A stretch of DNA of 8,127 nucleotides from Solobacterium sp. UBA1789 (lineage in GTDB: Bacteria; Bacillota_I; Bacilli_A; Erysipelotrichales; Erysipelotrichaceae). Numbering within the stretch: position 1 is the first letter of the stretch; the number at the start of each line of letters is the position of its first letter. Positions 1 through 6,573 of the stretch are shown here, piece by piece. The notes beneath the pieces are model-generated. The model ran no database searches, was not told the origin of the DNA, and was given only the letters and a program-made list of their open reading frames with translations. Location of the stretch: contig DCGB01000004.1 in the NCBI GenBank assembly GCA_002314515.1, positions 1-8,127 on the forward strand. The letters are read 5' to 3'. Made by a program: the position numbers and the translations under genes.

Positions 1-327
1 TTTACTTTCCAGTTCTTCTTTTGCCAGGCTTGCTGCATTGTAGGTTCCGCTGATACCAGAACTCATGGAAACATAGATGATATCCTGCCCACCTTTTAAG
101 ACGGATTCAAATCCTTCAATAAATGAGTGGATATTGATCAGGCTGGTTTTGACTTTTTTACCATTATTTAAATCATCATAAAAATTGCTGCCATCGAATT
201 CATCGATGTTACCAGCATAATTTACAACATTGTCATCAATAGTGTATGTGCATGATAAAAGTCTAATGTCATTCAGTAAATGTTTTGGCAGATTGGCTGT
301 TCCGTCAGCAAATACGGTATATTTCAT
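1..327 (-). CDS. DegV family fatty-acid-binding protein, N-terminal part (runs off the left edge)
   Basis: Only the first 109 codons are inside the window; the gene continues past base 1. The protein begins MKYTVFADGTANLP and contains K60-T-S62 and, at residues 89-96, SSGISGTY. This matches the DegV-family signature SSxLSGTY, whose Ser/Thr residues, with those of the TS motif, hold a fatty-acid carboxylate. DegV (FakB-like) proteins are cytoplasmic fatty-acid carriers; some present the fatty acid to the kinase FakA for phospholipid synthesis, but which ligand this one binds cannot be read here. The usual N-terminal Asp-Ser of the family appears as D8-G-T10. The ATG at 327-325 has AAAAGGA (342-336) 8 nt upstream, which fixes the start. 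The GNAT gene ends 85 bp upstream on the same strand, so read-through is possible. A weak TAAAAT at 352-357 (minus strand) could be a separate promoter, but no good -35 box is seen. Confidence 0.9.
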   Translation of the reverse strand, partial: MKYTVFADGTANLPKHLLNDIRLLSCTYTIDDNVVNYAGNIDEFDGSNFYDDLNNGKKVKTSLINIHSFIEGFESVLKGGQDIIYVSMSSGISGTYNAASLAKEELESK

Positions 328-412
328 ATTGAATGTCCTTTTCTTACTTTTATTTTATCATCGTTATCAGAATAAATTAAAGGAACAGAATATAGAAAGA
401 TGTTCGGCAAAT

Positions 413-916
413 CTATAATTTTCTCTCAGTAAGGATGACATCAAGATTATTGCAGTTACTGGATTTTGTTTGTTTAATTGGTTTAAACTGATGATTTGTC
501 CAGAAATTCTGGGCTTTTGTATTACCAACTATATAAGCCAGACGACAATAAATATAATTTTCGTTTTTCAATTTCTGTAAAAAATCTTCAATCAGCTTAC
601 TACCAAGGCCCTTATTCTGGAGATTTCCGTGTAACATAAAAAGACCAATAAAAGCAGTTTCCTCATTAGGATAATTTGTAATGAGATCAATAACACCAAT
701 CAGTTTATCATGGTCATAAATACCCAGATAGTATTTGTTATCTTTTTCGGTATCAGGCGGTAATTCATGCAGTTCTTCGATTATGCCTTCAATAGAAGGA
801 GAAGGAGGACAGTATTCAAAATATTCCGGGTTGCTTTCATAAAGTTCCAGAATTTCTTTGGCATTGTCTTTATCCATTTTTTTAAGAGAATATTTATTTA
901 ATAAGGTACTAATCAT
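413..916 (-). CDS. GNAT family N-acetyltransferase
   Basis: A 167-residue protein of normal length for a single-domain GNAT acetyltransferase, which moves an acetyl group from acetyl-CoA to an amine. The acetyl-CoA pyrophosphate-binding motif A is visible as Q100-N-K-G-L-G-S106 after the beta strand ETAFIGLFML, and the typical late motif NTKAQNFW lies at 132-139. The N-terminal part (EYFEYCPPSPSIEGIIEEL, 31-49) resembles the acceptor-side region of small stand-alone members. The substrate cannot be told: it could be an antibiotic, polyamine, amino acid or protein. The ATG at 916-914 has no Shine-Dalgarno sequence but has TATAAT 7 nt upstream, so the mRNA may be leaderless. The next in-frame ATG (residue 14) also lacks a ribosome site. 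The gene is divergent from the acidic-protein gene starting at 1002, and may be co-transcribed with the downstream degV-like gene. Confidence 0.9.
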   Translation of the reverse strand: MISTLLNKYSLKKMDKDNAKEILELYESNPEYFEYCPPSPSIEGIIEELHELPPDTEKDNKYYLGIYDHDKLIGVIDLITNYPNEETAFIGLFMLHGNLQNKGLGSKLIEDFLQKLKNENYIYCRLAYIVGNTKAQNFWTNHQFKPIKQTKSSNCNNLDVILTERKL

Positions 917-923
917 AAATTAT

Positions 924-929
924 ATTATA
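924..929 (-). promoter_or_regulatory. Candidate -10 box for the GNAT gene
   Basis: The minus strand reads TATAAT at 929-924, 7 nt before the ATG at 916. A second overlapping TATAAT at 924-919 is too close to the start codon to serve. No convincing -35 hexamer lies 16-18 nt upstream (the best is TAAATA at 952-947). If used, transcription would begin at or next to the start codon. Chance TATAAT matches are common in DNA this AT-rich, so confidence is limited. Confidence 0.4.
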
Positions 930-966
930 AACAATTATCAGGATAGTATTTACTATGTCTTTGTTT

Positions 967-995
967 TTGATATGAAGAGGCAGAAGTATTATAAT
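967..995 (+). promoter_or_regulatory. Sigma-A type promoter giving a leaderless transcript of the acidic-protein gene
   Basis: TTGATA (967-972), exactly 17 nt, then the consensus TATAAT (990-995), then 6 nt and ATG at 1002. With the usual 6-nt gap after a -10 box, the first transcribed base is the A of the ATG. No Shine-Dalgarno sequence lies before this ATG, which agrees with leaderless translation. The box also shows that in-frame codons further upstream, including the ATG at 972 that overlaps the -35 box, are not transcribed from this promoter. Confidence 0.7.
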
Positions 996-1001
996 AATCT
1001 T

Positions 1002-2210
1002 ATGAAAAGCTATGAGAATACGCTCAATATAATTCTTGAAATGATACAAGACCTGCGGTCATATTCTTTAGATACTTCAATTTCTCAAGATAAGGCAACC
1101 AGGAAAAAAATATCCAAGCTGGTTAATAAGACCGTTTTTAATATCGGCAATATTACCCAAAGTCTGGAAGAAGATCTGGCTAATTGTGATGATGAAGCTG
1201 CTGAAGAAATCATTAATGCCGCCATGGATAACAGTCGTGCCTATTATAATGAGGCAATTGCCGGTATTAGAGAACTTACCGGTTTGCCATTGGAAGTAGA
1301 AACTGTTGAAGAGACAGTTAACGAAACCGAGACACCTGTTTCCAATGTTGATGTTTTAGGTGATTTTGCTTCTTTGGATCTTTTGGCTTCCAGTGATGAA
1401 GTTTTAGAAAATACAGAATCTAAAGAAGATGTCATTGAAGAAGAAACAGCTGTTGTTGAAGAAACAAAAGAAGACGAAAGACCAGAAGACCTTATAGATG
1501 AGCTGTTTGATGATGAAGATACAATAAATGATTGTGGATCAATTCCATCTATGGATGAGATTCAGAATGATTCAAATACATCAGAAGAGACTATAAAAGA
1601 AGAAGCTGCTGAACCATCTATTGAAGACATTATTGATGACCTCTTATTTGAAGATCTGCCGGAAATAATACCGGAAGAAATCGTTCAACCTGAGCTTTCT
1701 GAGAAAAACGAAGTAGTTGAAGAGGAACAGCTTGAAGAAGAAAGCGTTGAGGAAGCGATATCTGAAAATAATGAAGAAATCGTTGAAGAAAAAGTTGAAG
1801 AAATAGACGAAGCTAAGGAAGAAGAACCTGTTGCAGAAACAGCAGTCGAAGAAGTATCAGAAGAAAGTCCTAAGGAAGAAAAGATTGTTTTTGTTGATAA
1901 TACACAAAAGATAAAAAATAATCAGAAAAAAGATGCAATCAAGACTTTTTCAAAGAATAAGGATATGATTCCTGATACTTTGAAGAAGGCCAGAGAGCTG
2001 ATAAAGAAAATTGACTACAAAAAAATTATCGATGATGATAAGATTAATAAAGTCCGCTATACGGCTAAGGAAATTAAAGATTCGGCAATTAGGAAACTTG
2101 ACGAAATCGACACTTCAAAGACCATGGATTCTATCAAGCTTAGCGGATTGACTATTGCATCTAAGACATTGGATGCCTTGCAGGAAATATTAGAGGATAA
2201 GGAGAAATAA
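1002..2210 (+). CDS. Hypothetical acidic, charge-segregated protein (402 aa)
   Basis: I do not recognise a family. Three zones are visible. Residues 1-95 are predicted helical with mixed charge. Residues 96-296 are extremely Glu/Asp-rich and probably disordered. Residues 297-402 are Lys-rich and read as amphipathic helices (for example TAKEIKDSAIRKLDEID, 354-370). Inside the acidic zone a short motif recurs: EDLIDELFDD at 162-171 and EDIIDDLLFED at 208-218, which could be docking sites for a partner. There is no signal peptide or membrane segment, so the protein should be cytoplasmic. The frame stays open upstream to 858, but that stretch overlaps the GNAT gene and the promoter at 967-995; I chose 1002 because of TATAAT-N6-ATG. 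ATG 972 is the alternative (412 aa). The stop is 5 bp before the next gene, a four-helix membrane protein, so the two are almost certainly co-expressed. A role as a scaffold or membrane-associated adaptor is inference only. Confidence 0.8.
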   Translation: MKSYENTLNIILEMIQDLRSYSLDTSISQDKATRKKISKLVNKTVFNIGNITQSLEEDLANCDDEAAEEIINAAMDNSRAYYNEAIAGIRELTGLPLEVETVEETVNETETPVSNVDVLGDFASLDLLASSDEVLENTESKEDVIEEETAVVEETKEDERPEDLIDELFDDEDTINDCGSIPSMDEIQNDSNTSEETIKEEAAEPSIEDIIDDLLFEDLPEIIPEEIVQPELSEKNEVVEEEQLEEESVEEAISENNEEIVEEKVEEIDEAKEEEPVAETAVEEVSEESPKEEKIVFVDNTQKIKNNQKKDAIKTFSKNKDMIPDTLKKARELIKKIDYKKIIDDDKINKVRYTAKEIKDSAIRKLDEIDTSKTMDSIKLSGLTIASKTLDALQEILEDKEK

Positions 2211-2215
2211 CTATT

Positions 2216-2830
2216 ATGGCAACATTTAGACCAAATGATCGACCAACAGATATGAGTGGTTCCGACATCTATTATGATGATAAAAATCGCATGATCTGTT
2301 ATGAATGGGTTACTAAAAAGGCCTATTATTTAGGTCGCAATGATTATCCGGCTTTCTCCCGTTATCATCTTGCAACACCATTGGCCGTTTTATTGCCACT
2401 GGTTATGTTATATGTTTTCAAGTTACCAGTCTGGTTATGTGCTGTTCTTGCGCTTGTAATCCTGGTAGCTGGTAAAGCTTTACTGATTCTCAATTTCCTG
2501 GATAATTTAACACCGGTTAAGGATTTTGTTAAGCCAAAGAAGGATAACTATATTAAGCGTGTTGCCAAACAGCCTAGTGCTTCAACAATTATTGCTGGTC
2601 TGGTCTTCACTTTCCTCATCAGTATTTTATCTTTCATTAATGTCTATACATCTACGGACTATACGCCAACCATCCTGTATCTAAACTATGTGGTTGCAGT
2701 ATTGGCGGTTCTGCTGTTTGTGGTATATGTCATTGCTTTCTTCTTAAGACTGAAGTATCGCAAGGCTGGTCTTATCGAAGCAGTTGATGCTGAAAAAGAA
2801 AAAGAGAGACTTAAGAGTCGTAAAGGTTAA
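2216..2830 (+). CDS. Hypothetical four-helix integral membrane protein (204 aa)
   Basis: Family not recognised. A soluble N-terminal segment of about 50 residues (rich in Asp, Tyr and Arg, with DIYYDDKNRMICYEW at 17-31) is followed by two hydrophobic hairpins: helices near 51-68 and 72-94, then 123-145 and 152-178. The loop between the hairpins (about 95-122) and the tail after 179 are strongly basic (KPKKDNYIKR; RLKYRKAG and EKEKERLKSRKG), so by the positive-inside rule both should be cytoplasmic. A positively charged cytoplasmic face could pair with the acidic protein encoded just upstream, but this is inference. AAGGAG at 2199-2204 lies inside the end of the upstream gene, 11 nt before the ATG, so translation is probably coupled. 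A hairpin terminator follows directly. Confidence 0.85.
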   Translation: MATFRPNDRPTDMSGSDIYYDDKNRMICYEWVTKKAYYLGRNDYPAFSRYHLATPLAVLLPLVMLYVFKLPVWLCAVLALVILVAGKALLILNFLDNLTPVKDFVKPKKDNYIKRVAKQPSASTIIAGLVFTFLISILSFINVYTSTDYTPTILYLNYVVAVLAVLLFVVYVIAFFLRLKYRKAGLIEAVDAEKEKERLKSRKG

Positions 2831-2836
2831 TTGAAC

Positions 2837-2857
2837 AAGGCGGGTGATCCCGCTTTT
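2837..2857 (+). terminator. Rho-independent terminator of the 1002-2830 operon
   Basis: AAGGCGGG (2837-2844), loop TGAT, then CCCGCTTT (2849-2856). This forms an 8-bp stem with one G-U pair and a GC-rich core, running into TTTT. It starts 6 nt after the stop codon of the membrane-protein gene. Confidence 0.8.
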
Positions 2858-2909
2858 AGTTTGGAATAATTAATGCAGTAAACAAAATGTTTATGGTGTG
2901 CCGTTGTCC

Positions 2910-2929
2910 CATATCTATCATTTGATATG
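2910..2929. repeat. Inverted repeat in front of the lipoprotein promoter
   Basis: CATATC (2910-2915) and GATATG (2924-2929) are perfect inverted arms around an 8-nt centre. The repeat lies where the -35 region of the downstream TATAAT would be, and that promoter lacks a recognisable -35 hexamer. It could be a regulator binding site, or a chance match in AT-rich DNA. Confidence 0.35.
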
Positions 2930-2938
2930 TTAATTTTG

Positions 2939-2944
2939 TATAAT
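2939..2944 (+). promoter_or_regulatory. -10 box of the lipoprotein-GG peptide unit
   Basis: Consensus TATAAT 38 nt before the ATG at 2983, downstream of the previous operon's terminator. The expected -35 position (2916-2921) reads TATCAT, a poor match, so this promoter may need an activator. The predicted leader of about 32 nt contains AAAAGGA (2967-2973), 9 nt before the start codon. Confidence 0.5.
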
Positions 2945-2982
2945 TTGTTTAAGAACAGATAGTTTGAAAAGGAAATGATTTT

Positions 2983-4173
2983 ATGAAAACTATAAAAAAA
3001 TTTATAACAATTGTTGTGATGACATCTTTAGTGCTGGGTCTAACTGCCTGTGCTGATTTTACTGGCAAGGCAAAAAACAGTATTGATGCTTATATGAAAA
3101 ACCTGATGGGTCTGACTACAGAAAACTATGTTACCTGGGTTAATGAAAATCTGGAGAATCCCTATGCAGATTATGGCCTTGATTTAAGTCAGCTTAAAGA
3201 AAATAATATCAGTTATTTTACCAATTGTCTGACAAAGATTAAATATGAAGTTACCAATGTAGACGAGGCAAATAAGACTGCTGAAGTCAAAGTGACTTAT
3301 ATTGATTCAACAGACTATATAAGCGAATTGATTGTCAGACTATTATCTTTTGCTTTCTCTGAGGAATATACCGAAGAAGGAGAAAACCAGATTTATCTGG
3401 ATGTTATGAATGAGATTGAAGAAGACAAGTATGTTGACGATACTTTATATTTTGGATTAAATGATGATGCGAGTATTGCAACAGTTTCAAATAACGCATT
3501 TGATATTGCTACAGCTGGAATGTATAAATTGATGCTTGGCGATCCAAGTGAACTCGAAAACAGTGGATCAAAATACAGCGAAGAAGAATTACTGGCAAAC
3601 CTTGTTGTTGACTATGAAATTATCGATGAGAACTCAATTCTGGTAACTATTACCAACAATAATGATGTACCGGTTTATCCATATGTTGACCTTATTTTTT
3701 CTGATAAAGATGGTAATTATGTAATCCAATCGCAGGCAAATATCCAAGCGTTGCCAGCTGGTGCAACAAATTATTCTTCTGCATATAACGAATTGAGTGA
3801 TGATGTTGTTTCTGTTGAAACAGAAGTTCATGTTGAATATTATAATCCGGAAGATATCGTCTTCTTTGATGAAAGTCTTATTCCATGCGAGATCAGTCAG
3901 GTTGATGATGAAGTTGATCTTGTTTTCACCAATAATACTGATGAGACTATCGGAATCTGTGGCGCTTATATCGTTTATGGAATGGATGGCAGTGTTATAT
4001 ATGTTGGTGACATCTATTGCAGTGATTTAAATCCTGGTGAAACTGATAAGTCATGGTTCTATGTAAATAGTACTTATGATGAGAAAACTGATACCTGGAC
4101 ACCAGATCCATATGACCATATTGAAGTATATCCGATTGCCCATACTCAGGCATCTTCAATATGGTGTAATTAG
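2983..4173 (+). CDS. Surface lipoprotein with two tandem beta-sandwich-like domains (396 aa)
   Basis: The first 22 residues are a lipoprotein signal: basic MKTIKK, a hydrophobic stretch, and lipobox L20-T-A-C23. The mature protein would therefore be lipid-anchored through Cys23 on the outer face of the membrane. Residues 24-200 form a mostly helical domain (KNSIDAYMKNLMGLTTENY near 31-49) that recalls uncharacterised Firmicutes lipoprotein domains such as DUF5105; that assignment is from memory and tentative. Residues from about 208-287 and 300-386 look like two copies of a beta domain. Both have TNN(N/T)D after a hydrophobic strand (224-228; 316-320), an x-D-G turn (242-244; 334-336) and a Pro/Gly turn (LPAG 257-260; LNPGET 349-354). 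AAAAGGA stands 9 nt before the ATG. A double-glycine leader peptide gene follows 10 bp after the stop, so this lipoprotein may bind, receive or protect against that peptide. No enzyme motif is visible. Confidence 0.87.
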   Translation: MKTIKKFITIVVMTSLVLGLTACADFTGKAKNSIDAYMKNLMGLTTENYVTWVNENLENPYADYGLDLSQLKENNISYFTNCLTKIKYEVTNVDEANKTAEVKVTYIDSTDYISELIVRLLSFAFSEEYTEEGENQIYLDVMNEIEEDKYVDDTLYFGLNDDASIATVSNNAFDIATAGMYKLMLGDPSELENSGSKYSEEELLANLVVDYEIIDENSILVTITNNNDVPVYPYVDLIFSDKDGNYVIQSQANIQALPAGATNYSSAYNELSDDVVSVETEVHVEYYNPEDIVFFDESLIPCEISQVDDEVDLVFTNNTDETIGICGAYIVYGMDGSVIYVGDIYCSDLNPGETDKSWFYVNSTYDEKTDTWTPDPYDHIEVYPIAHTQASSIWCN

Positions 4174-4177
4174 GAAG
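4172..4177 (+). promoter_or_regulatory. Ribosome binding site of the GG-leader peptide gene
   Basis: AGGAAG overlaps the lipoprotein gene's TAG stop (4171-4173) and stands 6 nt before the ATG at 4184. A well-placed ribosome site within a 10-bp gap supports the small gene as real and co-translated with the lipoprotein. Confidence 0.7.
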
Positions 4178-4183
4178 TAGTCT

Positions 4184-4336
4184 ATGTCATTAAAGAAAGA
4201 ATTAAATAATGAAGAATTAGAAAAAGTAGATGGTGGCAATCGTTTTCCTGAAAAAGATAAAGTTAAAAAAACAGATGCCTTAAAACAGCTCAATGAAATT
4301 AATGCGGCTGCCGAACAAACAGATTCTGATTTGTAA
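4184..4336 (+). CDS. Double-glycine leader (bacteriocin/pheromone-type) small peptide, 50 aa
   Basis: A 50-residue ORF whose first 18 residues end in LNNEELEKVDGG. Counting back from the second Gly, it has L at -12, E at -8, L at -7, V at -4 and G at -2 and -1. This matches the established leader consensus recognised by C39-peptidase ABC exporters, which cleave after GG and export the rest. The predicted released peptide is 32 residues, N19 to L50, starting NRFPEKDK. It has no Cys, Trp, Tyr or Gly, has six basic and seven acidic residues, and could form a helix around 30-45. That hydrophilic make-up is unlike a pore-forming bacteriocin or a lanthipeptide core, so a signal peptide or an unmodified secreted peptide is as likely. 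It has a good ribosome site, lies 10 bp behind the lipoprotein gene and is closed by a strong terminator. No exporter or modifying enzyme is in the window; one encoded elsewhere would be needed. Confidence 0.75.
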   Translation: MSLKKELNNEELEKVDGGNRFPEKDKVKKTDALKQLNEINAAAEQTDSDL

Positions 4337-4370
4337 TTTTTTAAAAAATTATCTACAAACGCGTAACATT

Positions 4371-4398
4371 AAAAGATAGCTCAAAGCTATCTTTTTTT
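4371..4398. terminator. Strong hairpin terminator shared by convergent genes
   Basis: AAAAGATAGC (4371-4380), loop TCAAA, GCTATCTTTT (4386-4395): a perfect 10-bp stem followed by a T run to 4398 on the plus strand. It ends the lipoprotein-peptide unit. Read on the minus strand, the same hairpin is followed by TTTT, so it may also end the MFS gene. That gene's TAG stop (4389-4387) lies inside the stem. Confidence 0.85.
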
Positions 4399-6567
4399 GC
4401 TTAACAGTTTATATAATACGCATGAACACAACATGACTATTGGTAAGACTACGGCATTGCCGACAAAGCTGATAAGTGATGGCCCAACCGAGGTTCCAAG
4501 TTTATCACCAACTTTAAGAATAACATTACTGTCATCTTCGCTGATATTTTCATCATGAGTTATTTCAATAAATCTTTCCCGGCAGCTAAGGGTTCCAAAG
4601 GAATCCAGAACTCCCATTGCAGCTGTAACAATAATAATCATAATTATTGATGCATTAAACTGATATATCATCATTAAGGCGAAACAGCCAAGCAGATAGA
4701 CGTAGGTCATTTTTGATAAACCAATTCTGTATTTCAATTGCCTATATGTGAATACGGAAGCATAGGCAGAAATGAGTCTTCCTGACATTGATACAAATGA
4801 TATGACGGCAGTTGTTAAACCGAGATTAATGATATCAACAGGGAATTTATAATCAAGATATACATCATAGAAGGCAAGAGGAGTAGCTATTAACAATACA
4901 AATAAGAATGACTGTTTTTTATTAAAGATCTCTTTGAAATCAATTTTTTCATTATCGTCATCATCCTGTTTCTTGATAATAATTGTTTTTTTATACTCTT
5001 TTTTGTTTGTCGTTATTAACATAATAGTTGAGATAGTAACAATGGCTGAAGCAATCAATAAAACTGTTCGATATTTGAGAATCGATCCAAAAACACCACC
5101 AACAATTATGCCGATACTTTGGCCAACATTTAAGGCGCTGCGACATTTTATTAAAAAACTGTCTTTTCTTTGGCTGTCCTCAAATCCGGCAATATAGAAA
5201 TATATCAGCATTCCACATAAACCATCGGCAAAACAGACGGCAAAATATGCCAGCATATTAAGCGCAAAATTATCAATTATGGCAAATAAAACAATGCCAA
5301 TGAGGTCAAAAATAAAAGTAATAAGGAAATATGTTTTGACATTTTTAAGCAGACGATTGATATTTGAAGATAATACAGAAACAATAGTTGCTATCATGAT
5401 ACCAGCTGAATAGATGGCGGCAACATATTTACCTTCACTGTTACCAAAATTAATTCTGGCAACTTCCATTAATCTTGGCAACATTAATGACCATGTCAGA
5501 CAGTTACCGATAATATTGATTAATTCAATGGTTATAATCTTTTTATCAAGAGGAGTAAGCTGCTTATCATCTTCATCTTCTTCAATCATTATTCTTTCAG
5601 ATAATTTATCATAGATAATTATGGCTAATACCAGAAAGAGAATCGCTGACAGCGTGAATTCTATACGCTTATTCTTTTGAATATTCTCGTTGATAGTAAC
5701 TGTTAGGCAGCCATCTAATTCATCCAAGTCTTCATGATAATTATCATTAAGTTCAATATTCAGGATATTGCCATTTTCGGACTTAAAATAATCAATATTA
5801 TCCTGGGCAAATTGTCGGCGGTCTTCAATTTCGTCGCCATGTTCAATCAGGTCCTGATGATAATAGAATTTAATTAATGATGTGATATGTTCAACTTCTT
5901 CATTGACGATGTTGTTTTGTTGTTTGTTCAATTCTGTAGCTGATGTCAGAGTGATGCTGCCAATCCAGATGAAAATAAAGATTACACCGGCAATTCTTCG
6001 ATATTTGAGATTCTTATCATGCTGCAAAAACAGAATAAGGACAATCGATAAAACTACAAATATTGTTGAAGAAATTATCAGTTTTTTGTAAATACCATTA
6101 TTTAATAAAATATTGAAAATGCCATCATGTCCAATTCTGATAATAAGTCGATAATTACCATATTCAGTATTGTAATAATCATAATATTTTCTGATTTTTC
6201 GATTACCTGGGTCCATCGATTGAATCAGCTCTTCCAGCAAAGGATCTTCGCTGTCATTAGTGCTAAACTGGCCAGAAGAAATACTATAGACACCGACAGC
6301 TACTTCTTCGTTGTTATTGGCATTTGTTTCATCGGCAATGCCACACATCAGATCTAATACCTGAGCGTTGGTTTCATCGTCAAGTTCATATTCAGAAAAA
6401 GACTCCAGATAAAAAACGATAGTCTGATAATTGGCCAGCTGATAGTTTTCTTTGGCCTTAAAAGTTTCTATTACTTCATTGGCACCGACTAGACCAATAA
6501 GAAATAATCCGACAACAAAAATTGACAGGAGTGGTTTGATGGTACTTTCAATAATCTTCTTTTTCAT
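4387..6567 (-). CDS. Membrane protein fusing two extracytoplasmic sensor-like domains to an MFS-type transporter (726 aa)
   Basis: Numbered from the ATG at 6567: helix 10-28, extracytoplasmic region 29-161, helix 162-182, helix 191-210, second extracytoplasmic region 211-301, helix 302-319, an acidic cytoplasmic linker (about 325-335), then about twelve helices from 343 to the end with a charged central loop near 522-550. The last part has the length and 6+6 layout of a major facilitator transporter, but motif A is degenerate: the loop between helices 2 and 3 reads SSNINRLLKNVK instead of a GxxxDRxGRR pattern. Most MFS proteins are about 400 residues, so the front 340 residues are an addition. 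Its double TM-ectodomain-TM layout resembles bacterial receptors (Cache-like), but no family motif is certain. No kinase, cyclase or phosphatase domain is present. An in-frame TTG at 6588 is possible; I chose ATG 6567, which has TATAAT 6 nt upstream and no ribosome site. Substrate unknown. Confidence 0.85.
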   Translation of the reverse strand: MKKKIIESTIKPLLSIFVVGLFLIGLVGANEVIETFKAKENYQLANYQTIVFYLESFSEYELDDETNAQVLDLMCGIADETNANNNEEVAVGVYSISSGQFSTNDSEDPLLEELIQSMDPGNRKIRKYYDYYNTEYGNYRLIIRIGHDGIFNILLNNGIYKKLIISSTIFVVLSIVLILFLQHDKNLKYRRIAGVIFIFIWIGSITLTSATELNKQQNNIVNEEVEHITSLIKFYYHQDLIEHGDEIEDRRQFAQDNIDYFKSENGNILNIELNDNYHEDLDELDGCLTVTINENIQKNKRIEFTLSAILFLVLAIIIYDKLSERIMIEEDEDDKQLTPLDKKIITIELINIIGNCLTWSLMLPRLMEVARINFGNSEGKYVAAIYSAGIMIATIVSVLSSNINRLLKNVKTYFLITFIFDLIGIVLFAIIDNFALNMLAYFAVCFADGLCGMLIYFYIAGFEDSQRKDSFLIKCRSALNVGQSIGIIVGGVFGSILKYRTVLLIASAIVTISTIMLITTNKKEYKKTIIIKKQDDDDNEKIDFKEIFNKKQSFLFVLLIATPLAFYDVYLDYKFPVDIINLGLTTAVISFVSMSGRLISAYASVFTYRQLKYRIGLSKMTYVYLLGCFALMMIYQFNASIIMIIIVTAAMGVLDSFGTLSCRERFIEITHDENISEDDSNVILKVGDKLGTSVGPSLISFVGNAVVLPIVMLCSCVLYKLLSKKR

Positions 6568-6573
6568 AGCATT

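Noticed and set aside
230..418. Plus-strand 62-codon ORF
   Set aside because: It lies antisense to the start of the DegV-family gene and its upstream region, and has no ribosome site.
858..1001. In-frame upstream extension of the acidic-protein gene (38-48 extra residues)
   Set aside because: It overlaps the GNAT gene start and the promoter at 967-995, and has no ribosome site at 858 or 972. The promoter points to a start at 1002.
1244..1435. Minus-strand Ser/Thr-rich ORF
   Set aside because: It is the reverse complement of the Glu-rich coding zone; Ser/Thr richness is the expected shadow of repeated GAA/GAT-type codons.
1300..1890. GAAGAA-rich stretch as a possible DNA repeat array
   Set aside because: The repetition follows Glu codons in a continuous frame without a fixed period, so it reflects protein composition rather than a DNA-level repeat.
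3797..4030. Plus-strand 77-codon ORF in another frame
   Set aside because: It lies wholly inside the lipoprotein gene and reads as out-of-frame hydrophobic sequence.
4335..4350. Perfect A/T palindrome (six T then six A) just after the peptide stop
   Set aside because: It has no loop and no GC pairs, so it is a weak hairpin. The real terminator is the GATAGC stem at 4371-4398.
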